A stretch of DNA of 41,987 nt from a virus, in IMG/VR virus record IMGVR_UViG_3300036814_001776, positions 1 to 41,987 of that record; one strand, 5' to 3'. The stretch's first letter is position 1. The number at the start of each line of letters is the position of its first letter. Positions 1 through 7,782 of the stretch are shown here, in pieces. The translations under genes and the position numbers were made by a program. The notes beneath the pieces were generated by a model that worked only from the letters and a program-made list of their open reading frames with translations, was not told the origin of the DNA and ran no database searches.

Positions 1-2613
1 GTGGTCAAAGAGGCCGGGAAGAAACTTTTTGAGCGGGGTGCCGTTAGTTATACGGAGTCAGAGCTTCTTGCCTTTGCAGGCGGGAAGGAAACCAAAGCCG
101 GTTCGACGGGATCAGGGGTAGACGCACAAACGCTCAAATATGCGTTCGGTGGTGCTTCGCAGAAGCACGCAGGGATTCTTGGAAAGCTGGTGCGTGACGG
201 AAAAATGCGAAAACTGCCTAACGGCATGTACGTCACCGTTGGGTCCAAGCTGGACAAACCCGAAAAGAAGAAAGAAGCCCCCAAGACCATGACCGAAGTG
301 GTCAAAGAGGCTACGAAAGAAGGACTACAGCCTAATATCGACAAAGACAAGGAGCGAAAAGTTCCGAGTCTGGACGGGGCCACTTACCACGACACGTTGG
401 ATGTGGACGACTACCCTTACGGGCGCGAGCGCACTAAGGCGAAGTTCTCTGTTGAAACCATGAAGAACGGCAACCAGCGCGGTGTCATGCAGACCTTGAA
501 CCCCAAAACGGGGCGATGGAACAAGCCCAAAAAGACCACTTCCGGCTCCAAGGTCAAGATCGTCCAAGCGGACGGCAGAACATATATTGCGACTGACCAC
601 GGTTCCCACATCGAGATGCAAAGCGCAGCCGGGTTCAAAAGCGCGGGTAATGCCTTCAGTGAGGGTTTCGCCCGAAACGATAGCGGGTCCGAGCCCGGAC
701 ACCACGAATTGCATGTAGGCATCCACGGCGAGAGCGAAGCTCAGAGCAGAAAGAAGAGGCTTTCACGAATCAGCGAACTTGCAGGAAAGATGAAAGCCGG
801 TGCCAAGACCATGACCGATGTGGTCAAAGAAGCCGGGAAGCCCAAGAAGAACGTTTCGGCGTTGCCGGAAGGTATGGAAGGCTTTGCTGTTGATGCCAAA
901 GAAGCGCAACCAAAACCAGCGGTACACAGCAGTCTTGGACCTGTAGGGCTGGCGTCCGCTAATGGCAAACGTGACAGCGCGGAGCTAACGAAGGAGCACG
1001 CTAAAACAGGCATGACCCATGACGCGAAGCTGCTAGAGCTTCAGACTCACGGCCTCCTTACAACGAATGCAGACGGCTCAGAAGACCATGCCAACGACCA
1101 AGCCCATCATGCCGATCTCGCCAGCGAAGGCCATGTAGAGGACTTAGGCCAGGGGGTCTACGGGGACAAGGTTCCCGAAAAAGCCCAAGGAAAGAAGGGC
1201 AAGGTACTTATCGACCAAGGCTTTACGGACGGCAAGCCCTCTCCCAAGAAAGAGGTTAGCGGCACGATCTACGGAAAAGGCGCGTTCGCCATCGTGCAAA
1301 ACGATATCATGGAGACGGCTACAGGTAAAAGACTACATACAGCGGATAGTAAACGAGAAGCCGAATACATGATGTCGCATATCATGCACATGGAGAAAAA
1401 GGGCCATCTCGACACCATGGACGCTAACGATATGTACGGCAAAGGGAAAGCCGCTACGGAGTCTCTCTCAGGACTTCTTGCCCATATCAAAGATGAGAAG
1501 ACCTCTTATGTAAACTCCAAGAATAACCCGGTTTGGAAACGCAGGGCCACAGCGGAGAAAGAGGCTAACCGACGTAAGAAGGTCAGCGACTTAACGCAGG
1601 AGGCGCACGAGGCCCACAGCGCTGCCCCCAAGACAGAGGGTGGGCGGTATGAGAGACACGAGGCCCATGCAGACAAGGAATCAGCACACAAGCGTGCCAA
1701 GGCGTTCTATGACGAGGACTCGACCCGTTCCGGTATGAACTACGCGCATATCGTAGGTGCCGAAGGTAGCGACAAACACATGGTGGCCACAGACGGGCAC
1801 CGTTTAGCGATGATTCCCGTGGCAAAAGATGCAAGCGGCGGCATGAAATACGACTCGTATGAGAAAAAGACGGTGGAAACAGACAAGTACGATGCGCGGG
1901 ATTTCGTGAATACCGCTGCTTTTACTAAGACACCGAATGTCGAACCCCACACCTTTGACGCGAAGACGTTGCGAGCACAAGCAAAGCTGGCTATGTCCAC
2001 GACTAACGATACTAATGGAAACATACACTTGTTTTCGGAGGGCGGTCAGCATCACGCCCAAGCGGCTCACACGGCGGCGACATCCGGGCACGCGGAGGAA
2101 AATGCTCAAGGGCTTCACGGGCCACGGCTTGCAGCATTCGAAGGAAAGGACACGTCCAAGGGTGAGAAAAAGGCCATGCTCAACGCCAAATATGTACACG
2201 ATGCGTTGAAAGGGGCTACAGGGAACGTAAAAGTTCATTACAAGGAAGGGGAAGCCGTCCACATTAGCCGTGACGATGGTGAGCGCCACGTTATTATGCC
2301 GATGCGTGACCCCGGAACAACAAAAGGGCACCCGCACAATGATATAGCTTGGGGAGAGAAGCCTGAAACGAAAAAATCCCTAGATACCTTCACAGACCTT
2401 GTGAAAAACATCGACACCGTGCGGAGCTATATGGCAGAAGGAATGTCTGCGAGAGCGGCAACGAAAAAGGCGTATCCGACTTATCCAGAGGCTAAAGTGG
2501 ACAAGTTTTTGAAGCAGTATGGTCTAAACAAGGCTCTAGGTTTCACCAAACTTGTGCAACAAAGTCCCAAGATTTACCATCGAAGGAAGCCGGGAAAACG
2601 TGGCTCTGAATAA
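1..2613 (+). CDS. Large head-region protein with sliding-clamp-like C-terminal part (5' partial)
   Basis: The reading frame is open from the first base. The first codons (VVKEAGK) match the inside of a motif repeated later in the protein, so the true start probably lies upstream. Residues about 10-80 and 340-390 look like two winged-helix-type segments that share a pattern ending in GxxxxLxxGxY. Residues about 565-775 resemble the second half of domain 2 and domain 3 of the bacterial DNA polymerase III beta clamp (DnaN): VATDGHRLA near 596, then NAKYVHDAL and, near 765, HVIMPMR. The last 60 residues are basic and helical. The gene overlaps a tiny basic ORF and sits directly before the portal, so a virion or head-assembly role is as likely as a replication role. 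The clamp likeness is seen by motif only. Overall function is unknown. Confidence 0.8.
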   Translation: MVKEAGKKLFERGAVSYTESELLAFAGGKETKAGSTGSGVDAQTLKYAFGGASQKHAGILGKLVRDGKMRKLPNGMYVTVGSKLDKPEKKKEAPKTMTEVVKEATKEGLQPNIDKDKERKVPSLDGATYHDTLDVDDYPYGRERTKAKFSVETMKNGNQRGVMQTLNPKTGRWNKPKKTTSGSKVKIVQADGRTYIATDHGSHIEMQSAAGFKSAGNAFSEGFARNDSGSEPGHHELHVGIHGESEAQSRKKRLSRISELAGKMKAGAKTMTDVVKEAGKPKKNVSALPEGMEGFAVDAKEAQPKPAVHSSLGPVGLASANGKRDSAELTKEHAKTGMTHDAKLLELQTHGLLTTNADGSEDHANDQAHHADLASEGHVEDLGQGVYGDKVPEKAQGKKGKVLIDQGFTDGKPSPKKEVSGTIYGKGAFAIVQNDIMETATGKRLHTADSKREAEYMMSHIMHMEKKGHLDTMDANDMYGKGKAATESLSGLLAHIKDEKTSYVNSKNNPVWKRRATAEKEANRRKKVSDLTQEAHEAHSAAPKTEGGRYERHEAHADKESAHKRAKAFYDEDSTRSGMNYAHIVGAEGSDKHMVATDGHRLAMIPVAKDASGGMKYDSYEKKTVETDKYDARDFVNTAAFTKTPNVEPHTFDAKTLRAQAKLAMSTTNDTNGNIHLFSEGGQHHAQAAHTAATSGHAEENAQGLHGPRLAAFEGKDTSKGEKKAMLNAKYVHDALKGATGNVKVHYKEGEAVHISRDDGERHVIMPMRDPGTTKGHPHNDIAWGEKPETKKSLDTFTDLVKNIDTVRSYMAEGMSARAATKKAYPTYPEAKVDKFLKQYGLNKALGFTKLVQQSPKIYHRRKPGKRGSE
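283..840 (+). repeat. Dispersed in-frame repeat encoding KTMT(E/D)VVKEA
   Basis: A nearly identical 30-base segment occurs at 283-312 and 805-834. The same body (gtggtcaaagaggccggg) is present at bases 1-18. A divergent relative (DTFTDLVKN) lies near 2390. The copies are about 520 bases apart and in frame, so they repeat a short helical peptide rather than a whole domain. They may mark module boundaries or a binding peptide. Confidence 0.7.
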
Positions 2614-2737
2614 GCAGAAGAGATCCGCAAAAAAACGACGGGCGAAAGTAGCCAAGCGTCGTAAGAAGTTGGAGGAACAGCAGCGTGGCATGGTACGACA
2701 AGCTATTGGGCAGCAGCGAAGATCAGCCGCTGGATGA
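2600..2737 (+). CDS. Small Lys/Arg-rich protein overlapping the portal start
   Basis: A GTG-started frame of 45 residues overlaps the end of the preceding gene by 14 bases and the start of the portal by 53 bases. A purine-rich GAAGGAAG lies about 10 bases before the GTG. The first 30 residues are strongly basic (KQKRSAKKRRAKVAKRRKK), which suits nucleic-acid binding or interaction with the acidic portal tail. The family is not recognised. It may instead be a translational-coupling leader for the portal, or a chance frame. The position of the start and the composition are the only support. Confidence 0.4.
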   Translation: MALNKQKRSAKKRRAKVAKRRKKLEEQQRGMVRQAIGQQRRSAAG

Positions 2738-4313
2738 AGCCTTAGAAAAGGCCCAAAAGGCCCAAAAGCCCAGCGGACAGTCGCTTGCTCCCAAGGCGTT
2801 CGATTTCGATCCGATGGATCTTCGGGCGCATCTTTATCAAGAGGAATTGAAGGGCGATTTTCACGAAGGCACAGCGGGAATTGCCTACGGCACATTGCGC
2901 CGGATGGCGCGGGTTCCGGCAATCAGTGCGATTATCAACACCCGGATAAATCAAGTTGCTGAATTTTCAGTCCCGCAGGCAACCCCGCATTCGGTTGGCT
3001 ATAACATCGTCATGCGCGACTTTACCAAAGAGCCAAGCCCAGCGGCGATAAAGCGCATGAGTGAGCTTAGTCAGTGGGTTGGAACGTGTGGCGATCCCCG
3101 AATCACACCCAACAACAGCTTTGAAATTTTCCTTCGAAAAATCATTCGGGATTCTTTGATTTTTGATCAAGCCTGTTTTGAAGTCGTGCGCGCACGCGGG
3201 GGCAAGATCGCAGGCTTTGTTCCTGTTGACGGCACGACCATTCGAATGGCTAAAGTCACGGAAAAAGAACGCGAAGCAGGACGCCGGGACATAGCGCAAT
3301 CGGCATACGTTCAGATTATTGGAAACAAAGTCACGGCCCGTTTCACTGGACAAGAGATGATCTTTGGTGTTCGGCGTCCGCGAACTTGGATCAAGGTCAA
3401 CGGCTACGGGTATCCAGAGTTGGAAGAGTTGGTTCGCACCGTTACCCAGCTTGTGAATCTGGAGATGTATAACGCCAACAACTTCACCCACGGGATGCAC
3501 GCGGCGGGGATTTTGGCAGTCAAATCCAAGATGAATCCGCAACTTTTCCGAGCGTTTCGCCGGGAATTTTACTCCATGTTATCCGGCGCTGCTCAATCAA
3601 AGAAGACGCCAATCATCCAATTGGACCCGGAGAACAAAGAAGAGTTGCAGTCAATCAATCTGTCGCAATCCAACAAGGATATGGAATTCAGTCAATTTCT
3701 CGGATGGCTTTTGAAATTGGCTTGCGCGGTGTATCAAATTGACGCGGCTGAATTGGGAATTGTCTACGGCGCGGAAAACATGAGTTCCGCGCTTGCTACG
3801 CAAGGCCCTGCCGACAAGATTACAGCTTCTCGGGAACGCGGTCTACGGCCCCTTTTGCGTGCTGTGCAAAGCTGGCTCAATCGAATCATCTACGAGATGG
3901 ACCCGGATTTTGAATTCCGTTTCGCGGGATTTGATGCCAAGACAGAGGAACAGCAACTTGACGCGGATATCAAATCCCTCAAAGCGTTCCGCACGGTCAA
4001 CGAAGTTCGAGCAATGCACGACTTGAAGCCGCTTGATTCCCCAATCGCAGACATGGTTTTGGACCCGACCTATATTCAAATGACGATGGGCGCTCAAGAA
4101 GAGGCCGAAGGCGGGGAAGAGGGCTACGAGGACGAGGAAGAGGCCGAAGACGAGGAAGAGGCTTCCGAGGAGCCTGAAGGCGAGCAAGAGGCTTCCGAGG
4201 AGCCTGAAGGCAAGGAATTTGAGAAGCGGGAAGTTCCCGAAGCGCCCGAAGAAACCGCCAAGAGCCTGACCTCTTCGCAGCGAGTCAAATCGATTACCGT
4301 AGAAGTCGAATAG
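2685..4313 (+). CDS. Portal protein
   Basis: Forms the dodecameric ring at one capsid vertex through which DNA is packaged and ejected. The 542-residue product has the usual portal order. A mixed alpha/beta wing starts near 60 (TLRRMARVPAISAIINTRIN). A central part has DSLIFDQACFEVV near 160 and GYGYPELEEL near 240. A helical stem/crown region follows (QFLGWLLKLACAVYQID near 340, RGLRPLLRAVQSWLNRII near 385). The GTG start at 2685 is chosen because GGAGGA sits 8 bases before it. The last 80 residues are an acidic Glu-rich tail containing a tandem repeat. It is followed by a weak hairpin and T-run. Family assignment rests on the overall portal pattern and on position before a gpF-like head protein. 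Confidence 0.9.
   Translation: MAWYDKLLGSSEDQPLDEALEKAQKAQKPSGQSLAPKAFDFDPMDLRAHLYQEELKGDFHEGTAGIAYGTLRRMARVPAISAIINTRINQVAEFSVPQATPHSVGYNIVMRDFTKEPSPAAIKRMSELSQWVGTCGDPRITPNNSFEIFLRKIIRDSLIFDQACFEVVRARGGKIAGFVPVDGTTIRMAKVTEKEREAGRRDIAQSAYVQIIGNKVTARFTGQEMIFGVRRPRTWIKVNGYGYPELEELVRTVTQLVNLEMYNANNFTHGMHAAGILAVKSKMNPQLFRAFRREFYSMLSGAAQSKKTPIIQLDPENKEELQSINLSQSNKDMEFSQFLGWLLKLACAVYQIDAAELGIVYGAENMSSALATQGPADKITASRERGLRPLLRAVQSWLNRIIYEMDPDFEFRFAGFDAKTEEQQLDADIKSLKAFRTVNEVRAMHDLKPLDSPIADMVLDPTYIQMTMGAQEEAEGGEEGYEDEEEAEDEEEASEEPEGEQEASEEPEGKEFEKREVPEAPEETAKSLTSSQRVKSITVEVE
4157..4211 (+). repeat. 30-bp period tandem repeat in portal tail
   Basis: A 25-base unit (aagaggcttccgaggagcct and on to ggc) occurs at 4157-4181 and again at 4187-4211, with a 30-base period. 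It encodes two copies of EASEEPEG. More degenerate Glu-rich sequence precedes it from about 4100. This looks like recent slippage or duplication in an acidic disordered tail. Confidence 0.9.
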
Positions 4314-4353
4314 CGCCTACCAACATCGTCGAAGATGAAAGACTGCTCATAGT

Positions 4354-4376
4354 CCGGGTAAACCGGGGTGTTTTTT
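4354..4376 (+). terminator. Weak terminator-like hairpin after portal
   Basis: CCGG at 4354-4357 can pair with CCGG at 4363-4366 across a 5-base loop. GGTG and six T residues (4371-4376) follow. The stem is only 4 bp, so this is a tentative rho-independent terminator for the portal transcript, placed just where the gene direction changes. Confidence 0.35.
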
Positions 4377-4393
4377 GTGCTTGATTCCATAGC

Positions 4394-4419
4394 GACGGTT
4401 TGATCTAACAGCAACCGTC
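4394..4419 (-). terminator. Inverted repeat at the end of the minus-strand gene pair
   Basis: GACGGTT at 4394-4400 is perfectly complementary to AACCGTC at 4413-4419, with a 12-base loop. It includes the stop codon region of the small gene ending at 4405. No T-run follows on the minus strand, so it is a 3'-end hairpin rather than a clear terminator. Confidence 0.3.
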
Positions 4420-4647
4420 CCTAATTTCAATCGTGACTTCTCCCCGGCTTTCCGCAGCGATGCAACGCGGAAGCGAGATGCTGTTGCCGACATCGTTGGC
4501 CGTTTCTTCATCCGGCACAATGATGGATAAAAAGTCCCACCGGACAATCCCGATATCGGGATCATCTTTGTGGCCAATTGGAGAATTGGTATCTCCGTTT
4601 ACAAGTTCACCCGTTACCGGGTTGTAGATAAGGTGTTTGATTTTCAT
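4405..4647 (-). CDS. Hypothetical protein (80 aa)
   Basis: An 80-residue protein of unknown family. A good ribosome site (GAGGAGAT) lies a few bases before the ATG. The start overlaps the stop of the upstream minus-strand gene in an ATGA arrangement, so the two are probably translationally coupled. The sequence begins MKIKHLIYNPVTGELVNGD and includes IPD- and DPDIGIV-like beta/turn stretches. It ends in two Cys residues (DGCC). No signal peptide or membrane segment is visible. The orientation is opposite to the structural genes, which suggests an accessory or early-expressed function. Confidence 0.7.
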   Translation of the reverse strand: MKIKHLIYNPVTGELVNGDTNSPIGHKDDPDIGIVRWDFLSIIVPDEETANDVGNSISLPRCIAAESRGEVTIEIRDGCC

Positions 4648-4943
4648 CGATTTATCTCCTCTTCTAAAATTTTGGTTTTGGGTACAACGAGGTACTGCGT
4701 TTCGTCATGATACTCGAACTTTTTTTCGTACTCACACCATTCGGTTTGGTTTTCATAACGCATCCCTACAAGAACGTGGGTATCCACAGACACGTCTTTA
4801 CGAGCAAGGGCGGCAACGGCGCATTCTTGGTGAATTCCTGTCAGGTTGGTGGCGTTTTCCCAATTGAGGTCGAGAACGGCGATCCCCTGTTCAATGATGG
4901 AGTCGGGAAGGCTTTTGCCTAGATCGTTGAGAAAGTATGTCAT
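4644..4943 (-). CDS. Hypothetical protein (99 aa)
   Basis: An acidic soluble protein of unknown family, first in a two-gene minus-strand unit. The ATG at 4943 is preferred because GGAG lies 9 bases upstream. Other in-frame starts are ATG at 4976 and GTG at 4991. The 4976 start would sit only 6 bases after a promoter-like -10 box and so would be leaderless. The product has a Tyr/Glu-rich C-terminal half (WCEYEKKFEYHDE) and ends EEEINR. It overlaps the next gene by ATGA. No domain is recognised. Confidence 0.7.
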   Translation of the reverse strand: MTYFLNDLGKSLPDSIIEQGIAVLDLNWENATNLTGIHQECAVAALARKDVSVDTHVLVGMRYENQTEWCEYEKKFEYHDETQYLVVPKTKILEEEINR

Positions 4944-4982
4944 GTTTCCGTTCTCCGTGGTTTTGTTTGCGTCCATATCCTG

Positions 4983-5010
4983 ATTATCCACATTCTAAGC
5001 GTAGTCGCAA
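4983..5010 (-). promoter_or_regulatory. Putative promoter of the minus-strand gene pair
   Basis: Read on the minus strand, TTGCGA (5010-5005) is followed by a 16-base spacer and GATAAT (4988-4983), close to the bacterial sigma-70 consensus. It overlaps the longest possible GTG start of the gene, arguing for a downstream start. The rest of the divergent gap up to 5194 is A+T-rich. Its only other clear signal is the GGGAGG ribosome site just before the gene at 5195. Confidence 0.4.
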
Positions 5011-5194
5011 GCGAAAAACGCAAATAAAATGAAAATAGAAAAAAAGAATTATCTTATTCTGCCGCAGTGTCCCGTTTAGCGCGTAAAAGTTTTCAATCTT
5101 ATTTCTTATTTATTTCGTGAAATTAGATAAAGCCTCTACGATAAACGGGTAAGCGTCGGCGCTTTTCACTGATTTTGATTCGTGGGAGGCGTAT

Positions 5195-7246
5195 ATGAAA
5201 ACCAGTATATTTGCGTGTGTCCTAGCCGGGATCTGTGTCCTGGCTTGCGCGAAAGACCATGGTAACGCCTCTCTTGTTCTGTCTGAAACTTCGACCGATG
5301 CGAGCACCTTGGATGGTCCCAGTCCACATTCGGGTGATACCTTTGCGTATCAACAACTTTGTTGGCAAACCCAATACTGGTATTGCCCGTCGTTTTCTGC
5401 CGTCTGGCGCAAAATCGTTGTGGTCGATATATGCGATGACCAGGGGATACCGTGCATACCGGGTAACGCTTCCTGTCAATGGGCCATTGTATCTGAGGGG
5501 ACGTGCGAAGAGGTTTTCGAATGTGATCCGACCGGTGACGTTTTTCTTGCCGAGGTTGCGTGCGAGGTAGGCGGGAACCTTGGCACACAGAAAAAGTATT
5601 GCGACAAAGGGTTTTTTGATTACGGCCCCTGTGTCCCGTGCGTGGACGAGATTTGCGATGGCAAAGATAACGACTGTGACGGGCTTATCGACGAAGACGA
5701 GTTTGCCTGCTCAACCGATTGCGGCGACGGAATATCCTATTGCATAGACGGCAAGCTAACCGAATGCTCTGCAACGAAACCTCTCGAAGAGATTTGCAAC
5801 TATCTCGACGACGATTGCGACGGCCTTACGGATGAAGGACAAGCGAACGTGTGCGGTCTTTGCGGGGATGTTCCCGAAGAGATTTGCGACGGATACGATA
5901 ACAATTGTGATGGCAGCATTGATGAAGATTTGGTCGTTGAATGTAACACCGCCTGCGGCGACGGCTATCAGAAATGCCTTTTTGGTCAATGGGGCGCATG
6001 CACGGCAGAGCAGCCGGTAGACGAGCAGTGTAACGGACTTGATGACGACTGTGATGGCCAAGTTGACGAAGAGTTGAGTTGCGCCTGTCCACCCGAAGAC
6101 GTGGGAGTATTGTTCCCCTGTCTCGATGAATCCCCGTTGGTATGTGGGCAGGGATACAAGACGTGTGAATGTCAAGGCACTCCTCCATGCTCTGAAACGG
6201 TTATGACGCCGTGTTATGCGCCCTGTTTTTATTTCCCGATTCCGGGTCAGATTTGTGAGGAAACTCTCGGAACACCGCTTGCTGAAGCCTGTAACAACTA
6301 CGACGACGATTGCGACACGCTCGTAGACGAGGATTTGGCCAAACAGTGCTACACCGGTCCTCCTGCGACTGAAAATGTAGGCGAGTGCGTACCCGGCGAG
6401 ATGGTTTGTGAAGCCGGACAATGGGGCGCAACACCGAAGCAGCCACCAATTTTTGTTGAAGGACTATGCGGCGGGGAGATTACACCTCTTCCCGAAGATT
6501 TGTGTGGCGGCGCGGATAACGATTGTGACGGGACAATTGAAAAGGTGTTGGAAGACACCGACATTCTTTTCATTATCGACGCTTCGGGTTCGATGTACGA
6601 AGAAATTGGAGCAGTTGCCCAAGCAATGGCCACGTTTGCGGCTAGTTATTCGGGATCTTCTGCTATTCATTGGGGACTTATCACGGGACCAACTGCGATT
6701 GGCGGCGGGTTATCGGAAAAACTGCATCTAAATCAAGATTTGGCAGAGTTTTCTACTTTTGTTCCTGCTCTTTCTGCGATGGCGACCGCGTATATCGGCG
6801 GGGCCAACGAGATGCTGTACGACGCTGTGTATTTGGCGGCACACAACTTGGTAGATCCCCAGAATCTTCCATACCCGATTCCCGGCTTACAGTGGGGACC
6901 GGGGGCTTTGCCGTCTGTTCCAACGCTTCAAAATTTTCAAGTGGGTTGGCGGGAACATGCCCACCACGTAATCATCGTTTTTTCCGATGAGATGGGCCAA
7001 AGCTATCTCAAACCCAAGCTGTCACAGCAAGACGTTATCGATGTCGTAAGCCACGCGGACGATTTGTCCGTGTACACGTTCAGTACCGGGTTTACCAAAG
7101 ATGTAACCGATTGGATGGGCAACCCTGCTGGTTGGGGAGCGGTTTCCGTTGGCGGCTCATGGAACGAATTGAGCACCGATCCTTCGAAAATGTTCAGCGC
7201 ATTGATGGATATTTTGGACGAAACCGCTTGCGGAGGCACGCCATGA
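5195..7246 (+). CDS. Secreted lipoprotein with six MopE-type repeats and a VWA domain
   Basis: The N-terminus is a short hydrophobic signal with a lipobox (VLAC, Cys18), so an outer-surface or periplasmic lipoprotein is predicted. Residues about 50-150 are Cys-rich. Six copies of the motif C-x4-D-(N/D)-(D/N)-C-D-x3-(D/E) follow near residues 152, 199, 229, 278, 365 and 436, for example EICDGKDNDCDGLIDED. This is the MopE-type putative metal-binding repeat. Residues about 455-665 form a VWA domain with an intact MIDAS start (D462, DASGS) and a FSDE strand end. MopE repeats are known from secreted bacterial proteins and VWA domains bind protein ligands. In a phage this suggests modification of the host surface, adhesion or superinfection exclusion (inference). 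It overlaps the next gene by ATGA. Confidence 0.85.
   Translation: MKTSIFACVLAGICVLACAKDHGNASLVLSETSTDASTLDGPSPHSGDTFAYQQLCWQTQYWYCPSFSAVWRKIVVVDICDDQGIPCIPGNASCQWAIVSEGTCEEVFECDPTGDVFLAEVACEVGGNLGTQKKYCDKGFFDYGPCVPCVDEICDGKDNDCDGLIDEDEFACSTDCGDGISYCIDGKLTECSATKPLEEICNYLDDDCDGLTDEGQANVCGLCGDVPEEICDGYDNNCDGSIDEDLVVECNTACGDGYQKCLFGQWGACTAEQPVDEQCNGLDDDCDGQVDEELSCACPPEDVGVLFPCLDESPLVCGQGYKTCECQGTPPCSETVMTPCYAPCFYFPIPGQICEETLGTPLAEACNNYDDDCDTLVDEDLAKQCYTGPPATENVGECVPGEMVCEAGQWGATPKQPPIFVEGLCGGEITPLPEDLCGGADNDCDGTIEKVLEDTDILFIIDASGSMYEEIGAVAQAMATFAASYSGSSAIHWGLITGPTAIGGGLSEKLHLNQDLAEFSTFVPALSAMATAYIGGANEMLYDAVYLAAHNLVDPQNLPYPIPGLQWGPGALPSVPTLQNFQVGWREHAHHVIIVFSDEMGQSYLKPKLSQQDVIDVVSHADDLSVYTFSTGFTKDVTDWMGNPAGWGAVSVGGSWNELSTDPSKMFSALMDILDETACGGTP
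5648..6547 (+). repeat. Six diverged MopE-type coding repeats
   Basis: The protein-level repeats are centred on codons for DNDCDG, DDDCDG or DNNCDG and are spaced irregularly by about 30-90 residues. Nucleotide identity between copies is limited to the core, so the repeats are old. They also create long open frames on the opposite strand, which are not genes. Confidence 0.8.
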
Positions 7247-7407
7247 GCTTTCTTCGAGACATCTTGCTTATGGGCATGGGGCTAAACTGCGGTCTTTTTC
7301 TTTTCAGTATTGCGAGCGGGGATTCTACGGGGATCTTTGTCGCGCTTATTAGTGGCGCTTTCTGTGCCGGTGGGGCGGGGTTTTGTCGTGCGAAAATGGA
7401 AGAGTAA
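7243..7407 (+). CDS. Small membrane protein (54 aa, two predicted TM segments)
   Basis: The ATG overlaps the stop of the MopE/VWA gene (ATGA), which implies coupled translation. The product is 54 residues with two hydrophobic stretches: about residues 7-24 (LLMGMGLNCGLFLF) and about 30-47, rich in Gly/Ala/Cys. The charged end is RAKMEE. No family is recognised. The position suggests it acts with the neighbouring lipoprotein at the inner membrane. Confidence 0.6.
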   Translation: MSFLRDILLMGMGLNCGLFLFSIASGDSTGIFVALISGAFCAGGAGFCRAKMEE

Positions 7408-7414
7408 TTCAACA

Positions 7415-7498
7415 ATGAAACAAATAATTAGCGCGTTTGGGTTCATGCTCTTGTGTTTTTTGCTTGCGGCCCTGATCGGGGCATGGGTTCTGCGATGA
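7415..7498 (+). CDS. Very small single-pass membrane peptide (27 aa)
   Basis: A 27-residue frame starts at ATG 7415, 7 bases after the previous stop. It consists of a short MKQ start, a hydrophobic helix rich in Phe/Leu/Ala and a C-terminal Arg. The ribosome site is poor, with only GGAAGAG about 13 bases upstream. Its stop overlaps the following ATG (ATGA), so it fits the coupled reading of this cassette. Similar minimal one-helix peptides occur as phage membrane modulators, but function here is unknown. Confidence 0.45.
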   Translation: MKQIISAFGFMLLCFLLAALIGAWVLR

Positions 7499-7782
7499 GC
7501 AGTTTCAAAAAAGCAGTGGCCCAAAGTTTCGGACGCGGCACACGAGTCCAATTGAAAAAAGCAATCGAGGTTTCTTATCCAACAAAAAAGGGCGTGCAGC
7601 ACATTGTTTTACAACGCGGGTTGATGGGCGTCGTCACGGAAATTTTGCCACATTTCACGATTCGTTTAGATGAAGTTTTTGAAGGGAAAGTTAGAGAGGT
7701 TCGATGGCACGGAAGCGTAAGAATAAAAAGCGAGCTAAGGATTGTGGACAAAGAGGAGAGGAAGCTGTGGCTCGTGAAATGA
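7495..7782 (+). CDS. Small basic beta-rich protein (95 aa)
   Basis: Starts at the ATG overlapping the previous stop (ATGA). A longer in-frame extension upstream is unlikely because it would run through the tiny membrane peptide. The product is soluble and basic. Its pattern GTRVQLKKAIEV...GLMGVVTEILPHFTIRLDE resembles small SH3-like/KOW-type barrels that bind nucleic acid or peptide. This is a fold impression only. The 3' part overlaps another short frame by 79 bases. Confidence 0.6.
   Translation: MSSFKKAVAQSFGRGTRVQLKKAIEVSYPTKKGVQHIVLQRGLMGVVTEILPHFTIRLDEVFEGKVREVRWHGSVRIKSELRIVDKEERKLWLVK

Noticed and set aside
5040-5194. A promoter for the MopE/VWA gene (weak TTTCGT / TACGAT pair near 5115-5145)
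   Set aside because: Both boxes match the consensus poorly and the region is A+T-rich, so matches arise by chance.
5756-6421. Open frame of 221 codons on the minus strand over the MopE repeats
   Set aside because: It is the mirror of repeated GAC/GAT/TGC-type codons in the repeat protein. It has no ribosome site and an implausible composition.
5648-6547. Regular repeats as a possible CRISPR array
   Set aside because: Repeats are in-frame, diverged and irregularly spaced. They encode a protein motif rather than identical direct repeats with spacers.
7453-7494. Longer start for the 95-residue protein
   Set aside because: Would read through the tiny membrane peptide gene in another frame and lacks a ribosome site. 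The ATGA junction at 7495 is the better start.
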